From: Bryobacteraceae bacterium
GTDB lineage: Bacteria; Acidobacteriota; Terriglobia; Bryobacterales; Bryobacteraceae
Assembly: GCA_030044325.1 (NCBI GenBank)
Contig: JASHWA010000547.1
Span: 1 to 8,828 of the forward strand
DNA length: 8,828 nucleotides
Direction: 5' to 3'
The notes below the pieces were generated by a model that made no database searches, was not told where the DNA came from, and saw only the letters and a list, made by a program, of their open reading frames with translations. Of the stretch, positions 1 through 5,423 are shown piece after piece. Each line of letters begins with the position of its first letter. Position 1 is the first letter of the stretch. The position numbers and the translations under genes are program-made.

Positions 1-1449
1 ACCAACTCGCCGCAGTTCCGGCGCGCGGGGGACTGGGCGGTGGGACAACTCAAGGAGTGGGGACTTTCCAACGTTCACCTGGAAAAATGGTCCACGGCGG
101 GCGGGCGCGGCGGCCCGATTCCGAGCTGGGAGATGACCGGATACAGTGGCGCGATGGTGGAGCCGACGTACATGCCGATCATCGGCTACCCGCAGGCATG
201 GAGTGGCAGCACGCCGGGTCCGATCAGCGGGGAAGTGGTGATGGCGCAGATTCAGGCGCCGGAAGATTTCGACAAATGGCACGGCAAGCTGAGAGGCAAG
301 ATCGTTTTCACCGCGCCGGCTCCGATGCTGGAGTTTCCGGACAAGGCGCTGGCTCATCGCTACACGGATGAGGAGCTGCAGGCGATGGTTCCCGAAATCC
401 TGCCATCGGGCGGGGGCCGGGGGCGCGGCGGCCGCGGAGGATTTCCGAACGCGCTGGCAAACATGACGCCGGAGCAGCGCCAGGCCTTCCAGGACAGGCA
501 GCGCACGTATTTCGCCGAGGAGGGCGCGCTGCTGACGGTGACGACCACCGGGCGCTTCGACGGAGGAACGGTGCTCGCAAGCAACGGCTCTCCGCGCACC
601 GGCGATCCCACCAAGAACCTGCCCTCGGTGGCCATCGCGGCGGAGCATTACAATCGCATCGCGCGCCTGGTGGAGCACAACATTCCGGTGAAGATGGCCT
701 TCGACATCAAGACGTCGTTCGACATGAGCCAGACGGATTCATTCAACGTGATCGCGGAAATCCCCGGCACGACCAAGCCGAACGAGCTGGTGATGGTGGG
801 GGGGCATTTCGACTCCTGGCACTTCGGAACGGGAGCGACGGACAATGGCGTGGGCAGCGGGGTGGCGATGGAGGTGATGCGGATTCTGAAGTCGCTCAAC
901 CTGAAGATGGATCGCACCGTGCGCATGGCGCTGTGGGGCGGGGAAGAGGAAGGGCTGCTGGGATCGGCCGCGTACGTGAAGGCGCATTTCGCCGACCCGG
1001 CGGTGATGAAGCCGACGGCCGAGCATGATAACTTCGCCGGGTATTTCAACATCGACAACGGCACCGGGCGGATTCGCGGAATTTACCTGCAGGGCAACGA
1101 GATGGTGCGGCCGATTTTCGAGCAGTGGTTCGCGGCGCTGAAGGATCTGACGCCGGGCGTGATCACGATCCGCAATACCGGGGGGACGGATCACCAGTCC
1201 TTCGATCGCGTGGGATTGCCGGGATTCCAGTTCATCCAGGACCCCATGGATTACGAGACGCGCACGCACCATACCAACATGGACGTGTACGATCGCATCC
1301 AGCAGGCGGATATGGAGCAGATGGCGATCATCGAAGCGGCGTTCGTATACAACGCGGCGACGCGTCCGGAGAAGCTGCCGCGCAAGGATCTGCCGCCGCC
1401 GACGCCGCCGGAGGGGCGCGGAGGGCGCGGACGCGGAGCGAATAATTAG
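1..1449 (+). CDS. Secreted M28-family zinc metallopeptidase (carboxypeptidase Q-like), 5'-truncated by window edge
   Basis: The reading frame is open from base 1 to the TAG at 1447-1449 and shows 482 residues; the true start and probable signal peptide lie upstream. M28 peptidases are co-catalytic di-zinc exopeptidases (aminopeptidase or carboxypeptidase Q types). Numbering from the first visible residue, the whole active site is present: H269 and catalytic D271 in GGHFDSW, bridging D281 in GATDNG, general base E315 and zinc ligand E316 in WGGEEEGLLGS, D352 in NIDNGTG, and H398 in GTDHQSF. The stretch before it (roughly residues 65-225) fits a PA-type inserted domain. An Arg-Gly-rich loop (residues 137-147) interrupts that region, and the protein ends in a Pro-rich then Arg-Gly-rich tail. 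The opening motif with QF, WA, QL and WGL is typical of the N-terminal part of these enzymes. It probably acts on peptides outside the cytoplasm. Family assignment is firm; aminopeptidase versus carboxypeptidase specificity cannot be told from sequence. Confidence 0.93.
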   Translation, partial: TNSPQFRRAGDWAVGQLKEWGLSNVHLEKWSTAGGRGGPIPSWEMTGYSGAMVEPTYMPIIGYPQAWSGSTPGPISGEVVMAQIQAPEDFDKWHGKLRGKIVFTAPAPMLEFPDKALAHRYTDEELQAMVPEILPSGGGRGRGGRGGFPNALANMTPEQRQAFQDRQRTYFAEEGALLTVTTTGRFDGGTVLASNGSPRTGDPTKNLPSVAIAAEHYNRIARLVEHNIPVKMAFDIKTSFDMSQTDSFNVIAEIPGTTKPNELVMVGGHFDSWHFGTGATDNGVGSGVAMEVMRILKSLNLKMDRTVRMALWGGEEEGLLGSAAYVKAHFADPAVMKPTAEHDNFAGYFNIDNGTGRIRGIYLQGNEMVRPIFEQWFAALKDLTPGVITIRNTGGTDHQSFDRVGLPGFQFIQDPMDYETRTHHTNMDVYDRIQQADMEQMAIIEAAFVYNAATRPEKLPRKDLPPPTPPEGRGGRGRGANN

Positions 1450-1524
1450 TGGCGTGTCGCGGGGAGTTCTTTATCGCGTAGTCACGAGTGATTCATTCGC
1501 CAGAGAGTAACCACCTGCAGACCA

Positions 1525-1558
1525 GCGGCGCTGAAGCGCCGCGCGGAGTGAACTCCGC
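1525..1558. repeat. Two abutting perfect hairpins with identical TGAA loops (REP-like or bidirectional terminator)
   Basis: The first hairpin has a 7-bp stem GCGGCGC/GCGCCGC (1525-1531 with 1536-1542) around loop TGAA. The second begins at the very next base, with a 6-bp stem GCGGAG/CTCCGC (1543-1548 with 1553-1558) around the same TGAA loop. They lie about midway in the gap between two convergent genes, roughly 75-80 bases from each stop codon, where a two-way transcription end is expected. No strong T tract follows on either strand (only TTCTTG on the plus side). An intrinsic terminator is therefore possible but not classical; a REP-like palindromic repeat or an mRNA 3'-end stabiliser fits as well. 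Confidence 0.55.
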
Positions 1559-1639
1559 CGTTCTTGTCGACCTCAAGCGAAACCGCAGCCAGGAGTGCGT
1601 GCGCCACATCCGAGACACGACCGGGCGCGTTGGGCGGCG

Positions 1640-2107
1640 TCAGGCGAGCAGGGCTTGGATGCGCCGCACGATCTCGCCTTTGGGGACGGCGCCGATCAGG
1701 CGGTCCACTTCGCGGCCGTCTTTAAAGAAGACCAGCAAGGGAATGCTCTGCACCTCGAAACGCTGGGAGGTGGCCGGGTTCTGATCGACGTTGAGCTTGG
1801 CCACGCGCAGGCGGCCGGCGAATTCGGCGGCGATGGCATCGAGCGCGGGCGCGATCATGCGGCACGGGCCGCACCATTCGGCCCACATATCCACCACCAC
1901 GGGCAGCGCGGATTGCTCCACTTCATCGGCGAAGCTCGCATCGGTCACGGTGAACGGCTCGCGCACCGGGAGCGGAGTCTTGCAGCGCCCGCAGATCGGG
2001 ACAATGCCGGAATCGGGTCCCTGCTGGAGCTTGTCGATCGGCACGCGATTGGCCGCGCCGCACCCCGCGCAGCGGATCATTTGCGAGCCGGTGGCCGTCG
2101 GGTTCAT
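1640..2107 (-). CDS. trxC: Thioredoxin 2 (TrxC type) with N-terminal zinc finger
   Basis: This is a cytoplasmic protein-disulfide reductase, normally recycled by thioredoxin reductase. From the ATG at 2107 it has 155 residues. The first ~45 carry two CxxC pairs (CAGC at 13-16, CGRC at 39-42), the zinc finger that distinguishes TrxC from TrxA. The thioredoxin fold follows, with the active site WCGPC (W78, C79, C82) and the cis-proline in SIPLL (P123). Length is close to the ~140 residues usual for TrxC. A GTG at 2113 two codons upstream is the only alternative start, because an in-frame TAG sits at 2117-2119; ATG is preferred, though neither has a good Shine-Dalgarno sequence. It is transcribed divergently from the MFS exporter gene and faces the M28 peptidase gene tail to tail. 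In proteobacteria TrxC is often oxidative-stress induced; no such operator is visible here. Confidence 0.94.
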   Translation of the reverse strand: MNPTATGSQMIRCAGCGAANRVPIDKLQQGPDSGIVPICGRCKTPLPVREPFTVTDASFADEVEQSALPVVVDMWAEWCGPCRMIAPALDAIAAEFAGRLRVAKLNVDQNPATSQRFEVQSIPLLVFFKDGREVDRLIGAVPKGEIVRRIQALLA

Positions 2108-2130
2108 ATCCACACGCTATCACGGAGGTA

Positions 2131-2161
2131 GGGAGTGGGGAGCGGGTAGTGGGGAGTGGGG
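2131..2161 (+). repeat. Degenerate GGGAGT-type G-tract array, potential G-quadruplex, in divergent promoter region
   Basis: Five runs of three or four guanines (2131-2133, 2137-2140, 2144-2146, 2151-2154, 2158-2161) are separated by loops AGT, AGC, TAGT and AGT. This satisfies the usual four-tract, short-loop rule for a G-quadruplex with one tract to spare. The units are near-copies of GGGAGTG, so it can also be read as a short degenerate tandem repeat. It fills most of the ~70 bases between the trxC start and the MFS start and must overlap the promoter or leader of at least one of them. A regulatory role is inference only. Confidence 0.6.
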
Positions 2162-2178
2162 ATTGCTATTGTGACGAG

Positions 2179-3603
2179 ATGGGGCCGGCTAACGTGGAAC
2201 CGGGCGTGGCGGGAAAGGGGCTGCTGCCGTGGCTGGTGGCGGTGGCGTTTTTCATGGAATCGCTCGATACGACGATTCTCAATACCGCGGTGCCGACGGT
2301 CGCCGCGGCGCTGAAAGTCGCGCCGCTGAGCATGAAATCGGTGCTGTCGAGCTACACGCTGAGCCTGGCCGTGTTCATTCCCATCAGCGGATGGATGGCG
2401 GACCGGTTCGGAACGCGGCGCGTATTTGCGTCGGCGATCGGGCTGTTCACGCTGGGCTCGGTGCTGTGCGGTGTGTCGAGCGAAATCCATGTGCTGGTCG
2501 CCTGCCGGATTTTGCAGGGATGCGGCGGCGCGATGATGGTTCCGGTGGGACGGCTCACCATGGTGCGGACCTTCGCCAAATCCGAGCTGGTGCGGGCCAT
2601 GAGCTTCGTCGCGATTCCGGGGCTGATCGGCCCCATGCTCGGACCGATCGCGGGGGGATTGATCGTCTCGTATTTCCACTGGCGCGTGATTTTTTTCGTG
2701 AATCTGCCCATCGGGCTGGCTGGCCTGTTCCTGGTCTATCTGCATCTGCCGGATTATCGCGAAGACTGGAATCCGCTCGACGTGGTCGGGCTGATCCTGT
2801 TCGGATCGGGCGTAGGACTGCTGTCGTACGTGCTGGAAGTTTTCGGCGAGCATTCGCTGAGCGTCGAAGAGGTGCTGGGACTGCTGGCGGTATCGATCGC
2901 GCTGCTCGCGGGTTACGGCCTGCATGCGAGCCAGATCCGCTTTCCGCTTCTGGCGCTCGATCTGTTCAAGATCCGGACGTTTCGCGCGGCGGTGAGCGGG
3001 AGCTATTTTACACGGCTGGGCATCGGCGGCATCCCGTTCATTCTTCCGCTGCTGTATCAGGTCGGCCTGGGATTCAATCCCATCCAATCGGGCCTGCTGA
3101 TGATGCCGCAGGCGATCGCGGCGATCAGCTTGAAGCCGACGATGCCGCGCATTCTCGCGCGCTTCGGATACCGCAGCGTGCTGATTTCGAACACCATCAT
3201 TCTGGGCCTGCTGATTCTGGTGTTCGCCACCATCGGCGAATCGACGCCGGTGTGGTTCATCATCGCGCAGGCGCTGTGCTTCGGATTTTTCAGCTCGCTG
3301 CAATATACCAGCATGAACACGCTGGTGTATTCCGATATTTCCGAGCGGCAGGCGAGCGGCGCAAGCTCGATCGCGAGCACGATGCAGCAGATGTCGATCA
3401 GCTTCGGGGTCGCGCTGGCGTCGCTGGCGGCGGCGTGGTTTATCCCGGACCGGGCGCACGCGGACGGTCACCAGATGATCGAGGGGATTCACAAAGCGTT
3501 CGTGTTTCTGGGCGGGTTGACGCTGGTTTCGACCACGATTTTCAGCGAGCTCAGAAGCGCGGACGGCAGCGCGGCGAGCCGTCATCAGACGCTGACGGCA
3601 TAG
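2179..3603 (+). CDS. DHA2-family MFS drug:H+ antiporter (EmrB/QacA/MdtD-like)
   Basis: This is an inner-membrane proton-driven exporter of the 14-helix DHA2 branch of the major facilitator superfamily, 474 residues from the ATG at 2179. Visible signatures are motif D1 around LDTTILNTAVP (residues 29-39, D30), motif A GWMADRFGTRR (71-81) in the loop after helix 2, motif B with RILQGCGGAMMVPVGR (110-125, R110), and the antiporter motif C GPMLGPIAGG (151-160). From memory it resembles E. coli MdtD (YegB) along its length, including LDTTI-NTA, GGAMMVPVGRLT and the late SMNTL segment; substrate is unknown. No membrane-fusion partner (EmrA/HlyD) is adjacent, so it probably works as a single-component pump. 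The in-frame GTG at 2149 is rejected as start because it lies inside the G-tract repeat and would add a non-membrane-like leader. The ATG has only a weak GACGAG upstream. The gene diverges from trxC and converges on the CpaE-like gene. Confidence 0.93.
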   Translation: MGPANVEPGVAGKGLLPWLVAVAFFMESLDTTILNTAVPTVAAALKVAPLSMKSVLSSYTLSLAVFIPISGWMADRFGTRRVFASAIGLFTLGSVLCGVSSEIHVLVACRILQGCGGAMMVPVGRLTMVRTFAKSELVRAMSFVAIPGLIGPMLGPIAGGLIVSYFHWRVIFFVNLPIGLAGLFLVYLHLPDYREDWNPLDVVGLILFGSGVGLLSYVLEVFGEHSLSVEEVLGLLAVSIALLAGYGLHASQIRFPLLALDLFKIRTFRAAVSGSYFTRLGIGGIPFILPLLYQVGLGFNPIQSGLLMMPQAIAAISLKPTMPRILARFGYRSVLISNTIILGLLILVFATIGESTPVWFIIAQALCFGFFSSLQYTSMNTLVYSDISERQASGASSIASTMQQMSISFGVALASLAAAWFIPDRAHADGHQMIEGIHKAFVFLGGLTLVSTTIFSELRSADGSAASRHQTLTA

Positions 3604-3698
3604 ATTGTTTTATTTCACGGAGGGCGCGCTCCTGACGGCCGCGCCTCACAGACGCGCCGGTGGTTTCATCACGCGGGTCTGCGGCCGTTGCGGAAGGG

Positions 3699-4886
3699 CT
3701 ACTGGCTGACGCCTCGAGTCGAGGGGACGGCGAAGAACTCGAGGAATTTCTTTTTGGTTTCGCCCTGGCCGAGGTTGCGGCGCTCGATCAGCTCGGTGGC
3801 GAATCGCGCGAAGGATTTTCCCAGGTCCGATTCGGCATCGACGCAGGTGCCCTCGGTGAGCGCCCGGTTCACGCGCAGATAATCGTTGGGAAACGCGGTC
3901 AGGACCGGCATTCCCAGAATTTCCTCCACCTGCTGCCTGGAAAAAACGGCTTTTTTCTGGCAGCGGTTGAGCACGATCGAAACGCGCGAGTCCAGGTCGA
4001 AGTTCCTCAGGAACGCGATTTTTTCGCGGGCCAGGTGCAGCGACGGGACCTCCTGCGTGCACACCAGCAGGATGCGCTTGCAGTCCTGCATGATCTCGAG
4101 CGAGTAGCGCTCCAGGTTTCCGGAAAGATCGAAGCACAGCGCCTGGTAGTTGCGCCGCGCAAAATCGATCAGGGCGCGAATCTGCGAGGGTTCCACGCGC
4201 AGATTGGGATTGACGCGGCCGGCGTGCAGCACGTCCAGCGCGTCGAGCGAGGTGACCAGTTGCGGCCACAGGTGCTCATCGACGCGCATGGCGTGCTCCA
4301 CCGCGTCGATCACCGAGAATTCGTTTTGCAGCTTCAGCATGAAGCGCATCATGCCGGAATTGAGGTCGAAATCGGCCAGCAGGACATGCGTGTCCGCGCG
4401 CCGCGCAATCGCCGCGCTGACGTTCAGCGCGATGGTGGAAGTCCCCACGCCGGCCTTGGAGGGCAGAAAAGCGAAAATCTGGTTGGTGCTTTCAAGCGCG
4501 GGCGGGCGGCGCTCGATGAGCGCCTTCACCGTGCCCAGGGCTTCGAGGACGGCTGCCCGCTCCAACGGCTCGGTAAGGAAATCGCGCACGCCGGCGCGCA
4601 TGGTCTCGCGCAGCAGTTTCGAGTCGACGTGAGGGTGCACGGCGATGACCTGGATTCCGTCGGCTTCCGCTTCGAGAAATTTCACCACTTCCTGCGCTTT
4701 TTGCAGGTTTTCGAAGCTGAGGAAGACCAGCTCCGGAGCGTGCGCCCGGAGGCTGCGCACCAGGTCGATTGCATTGGGATAACGGTTGAGCGTGCGCCCG
4801 ATGGTAATTTCCCCGGTCGCCGTCAGCGCGGCTTCGAGCCGCCCGGCCAATTCCTGGTCCGGGCAAATGACGATGCTTCGCAACAC
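3699..4886 (-). CDS. cpaE: CpaE-like ATPase: degenerate receiver domain plus MinD/ParA-type ATPase
   Basis: Residues 1-~125 look like a response-regulator receiver fold (start LRSIVICPDQELAG; late pattern VRDFLTEPL near 100-108). The expected phospho-acceptor Asp after the third strand is absent (VFLSFENL, residues 54-61), so it is a pseudo-receiver. Residues ~135-370 form a SIMIBI/MinD-type ATPase: a deviant Walker A PSKAGVGTST (142-151) keeps the signature lysine K144 but has Thr149 where the P-loop lysine normally sits; ADFDLNSG (171-178) is the Walker A' region; CFDLSG (251-256) is Walker B-like. Receiver plus ATPase is the CpaE/TadZ architecture, which positions the Tad/Flp type IVc pilus machine at the membrane. 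No pilin, secretin or CpaF gene is nearby, so a role in pilus assembly is inference; it may be a stand-alone polar-localisation or regulatory ATPase. Start is GTG at 4886, supported by AAAGGAG eight bases upstream. Confidence 0.85.
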   Translation of the reverse strand: MLRSIVICPDQELAGRLEAALTATGEITIGRTLNRYPNAIDLVRSLRAHAPELVFLSFENLQKAQEVVKFLEAEADGIQVIAVHPHVDSKLLRETMRAGVRDFLTEPLERAAVLEALGTVKALIERRPPALESTNQIFAFLPSKAGVGTSTIALNVSAAIARRADTHVLLADFDLNSGMMRFMLKLQNEFSVIDAVEHAMRVDEHLWPQLVTSLDALDVLHAGRVNPNLRVEPSQIRALIDFARRNYQALCFDLSGNLERYSLEIMQDCKRILLVCTQEVPSLHLAREKIAFLRNFDLDSRVSIVLNRCQKKAVFSRQQVEEILGMPVLTAFPNDYLRVNRALTEGTCVDAESDLGKSFARFATELIERRNLGQGETKKKFLEFFAVPSTRGVSQ

Positions 4887-4894
4887 GATCTTCG

Positions 4895-4901
4895 CTCCTT
4901 T
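4895..4901 (-). promoter_or_regulatory. Strong Shine-Dalgarno for the CpaE-like gene
   Basis: On the minus strand AAAGGAG is followed by eight bases and then GTG (4886), with TTG as the next codon. It fixes a GTG start for the CpaE-like gene. A GATAAT hexamer on the same strand (4916-4921) could be a -10 element, but no convincing -35 lies at the right distance. Confidence 0.8.
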
Positions 4902-5018
4902 CTCAGCCTAAAGCCATTATCGGGTCGCAACAATCACTTCTATCCTCAATTTGGTTGCGTGATTTCCTGTAGTCCGGGATGCGCATTTCGCCGTAGCCGA
5001 TTTTTGGACACGTACTAC

Positions 5019-5294
5019 TCATGCCACGGCGGCCATGGCAACGGGCCGTCGCGCAACCGGCTCGGCGGGCTCGGTGCCGGCGGAATGCGCGCGGTAGGAT
5101 TCGGTGAAAAGAGCGTGCATCGGCGCGCAGGCCGGATTGGGGTGAAGGACCACGAACATCTGACCGATCATCTTTCCACGCAAACCTTTGCACGCGCCCG
5201 CCAACTGCCGCGCGGTCTCTCCCACGCATGCGCGGCAGGTTAATCCCGTCTCAAAACAAAGTTGGGGGTAATTGTTGGTCACAGAAATGTCCAT
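5019..5294 (-). CDS. Possible small cysteine-containing protein, family unrecognised
   Basis: A 91-residue frame starts at the ATG at 5294 and ends at TGA 5019-5021, upstream of and in the same direction as the CpaE-like gene (about 130 bases apart). I do not recognise it. It has five cysteines (13, 20, 23, 35, 56), with a CRAC pair at 20-23 that could bind metal or act in redox chemistry, and an Ala/Pro/Val-rich, probably disordered tail. In favour of coding: my hand count gives GC by codon position highest at position 3 (about 71%) and lowest at position 2 (about 54%), the direction expected of a real gene in this genome, and a plausible promoter sits immediately upstream. Against: no Shine-Dalgarno, no known domain, and GC-rich DNA readily yields open frames of this size. 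It is the best coding candidate in an otherwise empty 520-base gap, but remains tentative. Confidence 0.4.
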   Translation of the reverse strand: MDISVTNNYPQLCFETGLTCRACVGETARQLAGACKGLRGKMIGQMFVVLHPNPACAPMHALFTESYRAHSAGTEPAEPVARRPVAMAAVA

Positions 5295-5300
5295 GGACGA

Positions 5301-5329
5301 ATTATGCCGCGGACCTTAGCGTGCACCAA
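5301..5329 (-). promoter_or_regulatory. Candidate sigma70-like promoter reading leftwards, placed for a leaderless transcript
   Basis: On the minus strand TTGGTG (5324-5329) and CATAAT (5301-5306) are separated by exactly 17 bases. CATAAT matches the -10 consensus at five of six positions; TTGGTG keeps only the TTG core of the -35. Only six bases separate the -10 from the ATG at 5294, so initiation at the usual distance would place +1 on or next to the A of that ATG. This would explain why the small ORF lacks a Shine-Dalgarno. Confidence 0.35.
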
Positions 5330-5408
5330 GGGAATTGAGGAGGGTTTTTCCTTACTCATTTGGGGGTATTGGTTAATCGCGTATACCTGCCAACGCCTGA
5401 GAGAATTT

Positions 5409-5414
5409 AGGAGG
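5409..5414 (+). promoter_or_regulatory. Consensus Shine-Dalgarno AGGAGG selecting a TTG start
   Basis: AGGAGG is followed by nine bases and an in-frame TTG at 5424. The later in-frame ATG codons at 5466 and 5478 have no comparable site at the right spacing (only AGGG three bases before 5478). This decides the proposed start of the exported-protein gene. Confidence 0.6.
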
Positions 5415-5423
5415 CCGCCATCA

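Larger units (their letters stand above)
5230..5423 (+). promoter_or_regulatory. AT-richer leader/promoter region upstream of the right-hand operon
   Basis: This stretch is visibly richer in A and T than the surrounding genes and holds no convincing plus-strand gene, so it probably contains the promoter and 5' leader of the operon starting at 5424. I could not pick a confident -35/-10 pair on the plus strand; GTTAAT (5372-5377) is the nearest to a -10. It contains the 9-base word TTGGGGGTA twice (5262-5270 and 5360-5368). The rest of the gap to the left (4902-5018) holds only the leader of the CpaE-like gene. Confidence 0.35.

Noticed and set aside
2104..3585. Long antisense open frame (493 codons) opposite the MFS gene
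   Set aside because: Its translation is Arg/His/Gln-rich with no domain, a typical reverse-strand artefact of GC-rich coding DNA; the plus-strand frame has clear MFS motifs.
2229..3635. Second long plus-strand frame overlapping the MFS gene
   Set aside because: It is in a shifted frame with an Arg/Gly/Ala-rich sequence and no motif; it is a shadow of the transporter gene.
3623..3645. Possible terminator hairpin GGCGCG/CGCGCC between the convergent MFS and CpaE-like genes
   Set aside because: The stem is only 6 bp with an 11-base loop and no T tract on the plus strand; such pairs are expected by chance in this GC content.
4926..4968. GCAAC/GTTGC and AATCAC/GTGATT inverted words upstream of the CpaE-like gene
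   Set aside because: The two pairs are in the wrong order to form one hairpin, and each alone is too short to be meaningful.
4903..5229. 108-codon minus-strand frame in the cpaE upstream gap
   Set aside because: It is Arg-rich and motif-free, and overlaps the better-composed 91-residue frame that has a promoter; it also runs through the CpaE SD region.
3660..5243. 527-codon plus-strand frame opposite the CpaE-like gene
   Set aside because: The composition is artefactual, while the minus-strand frame has a receiver fold, an ATPase domain and a strong SD.
5262..5423. Upstream extension of the exported-protein gene to 5262
   Set aside because: There is no SD at the upstream start, the sequence is AT-richer leader, and the extension would place the signal peptide core about 80 residues in.
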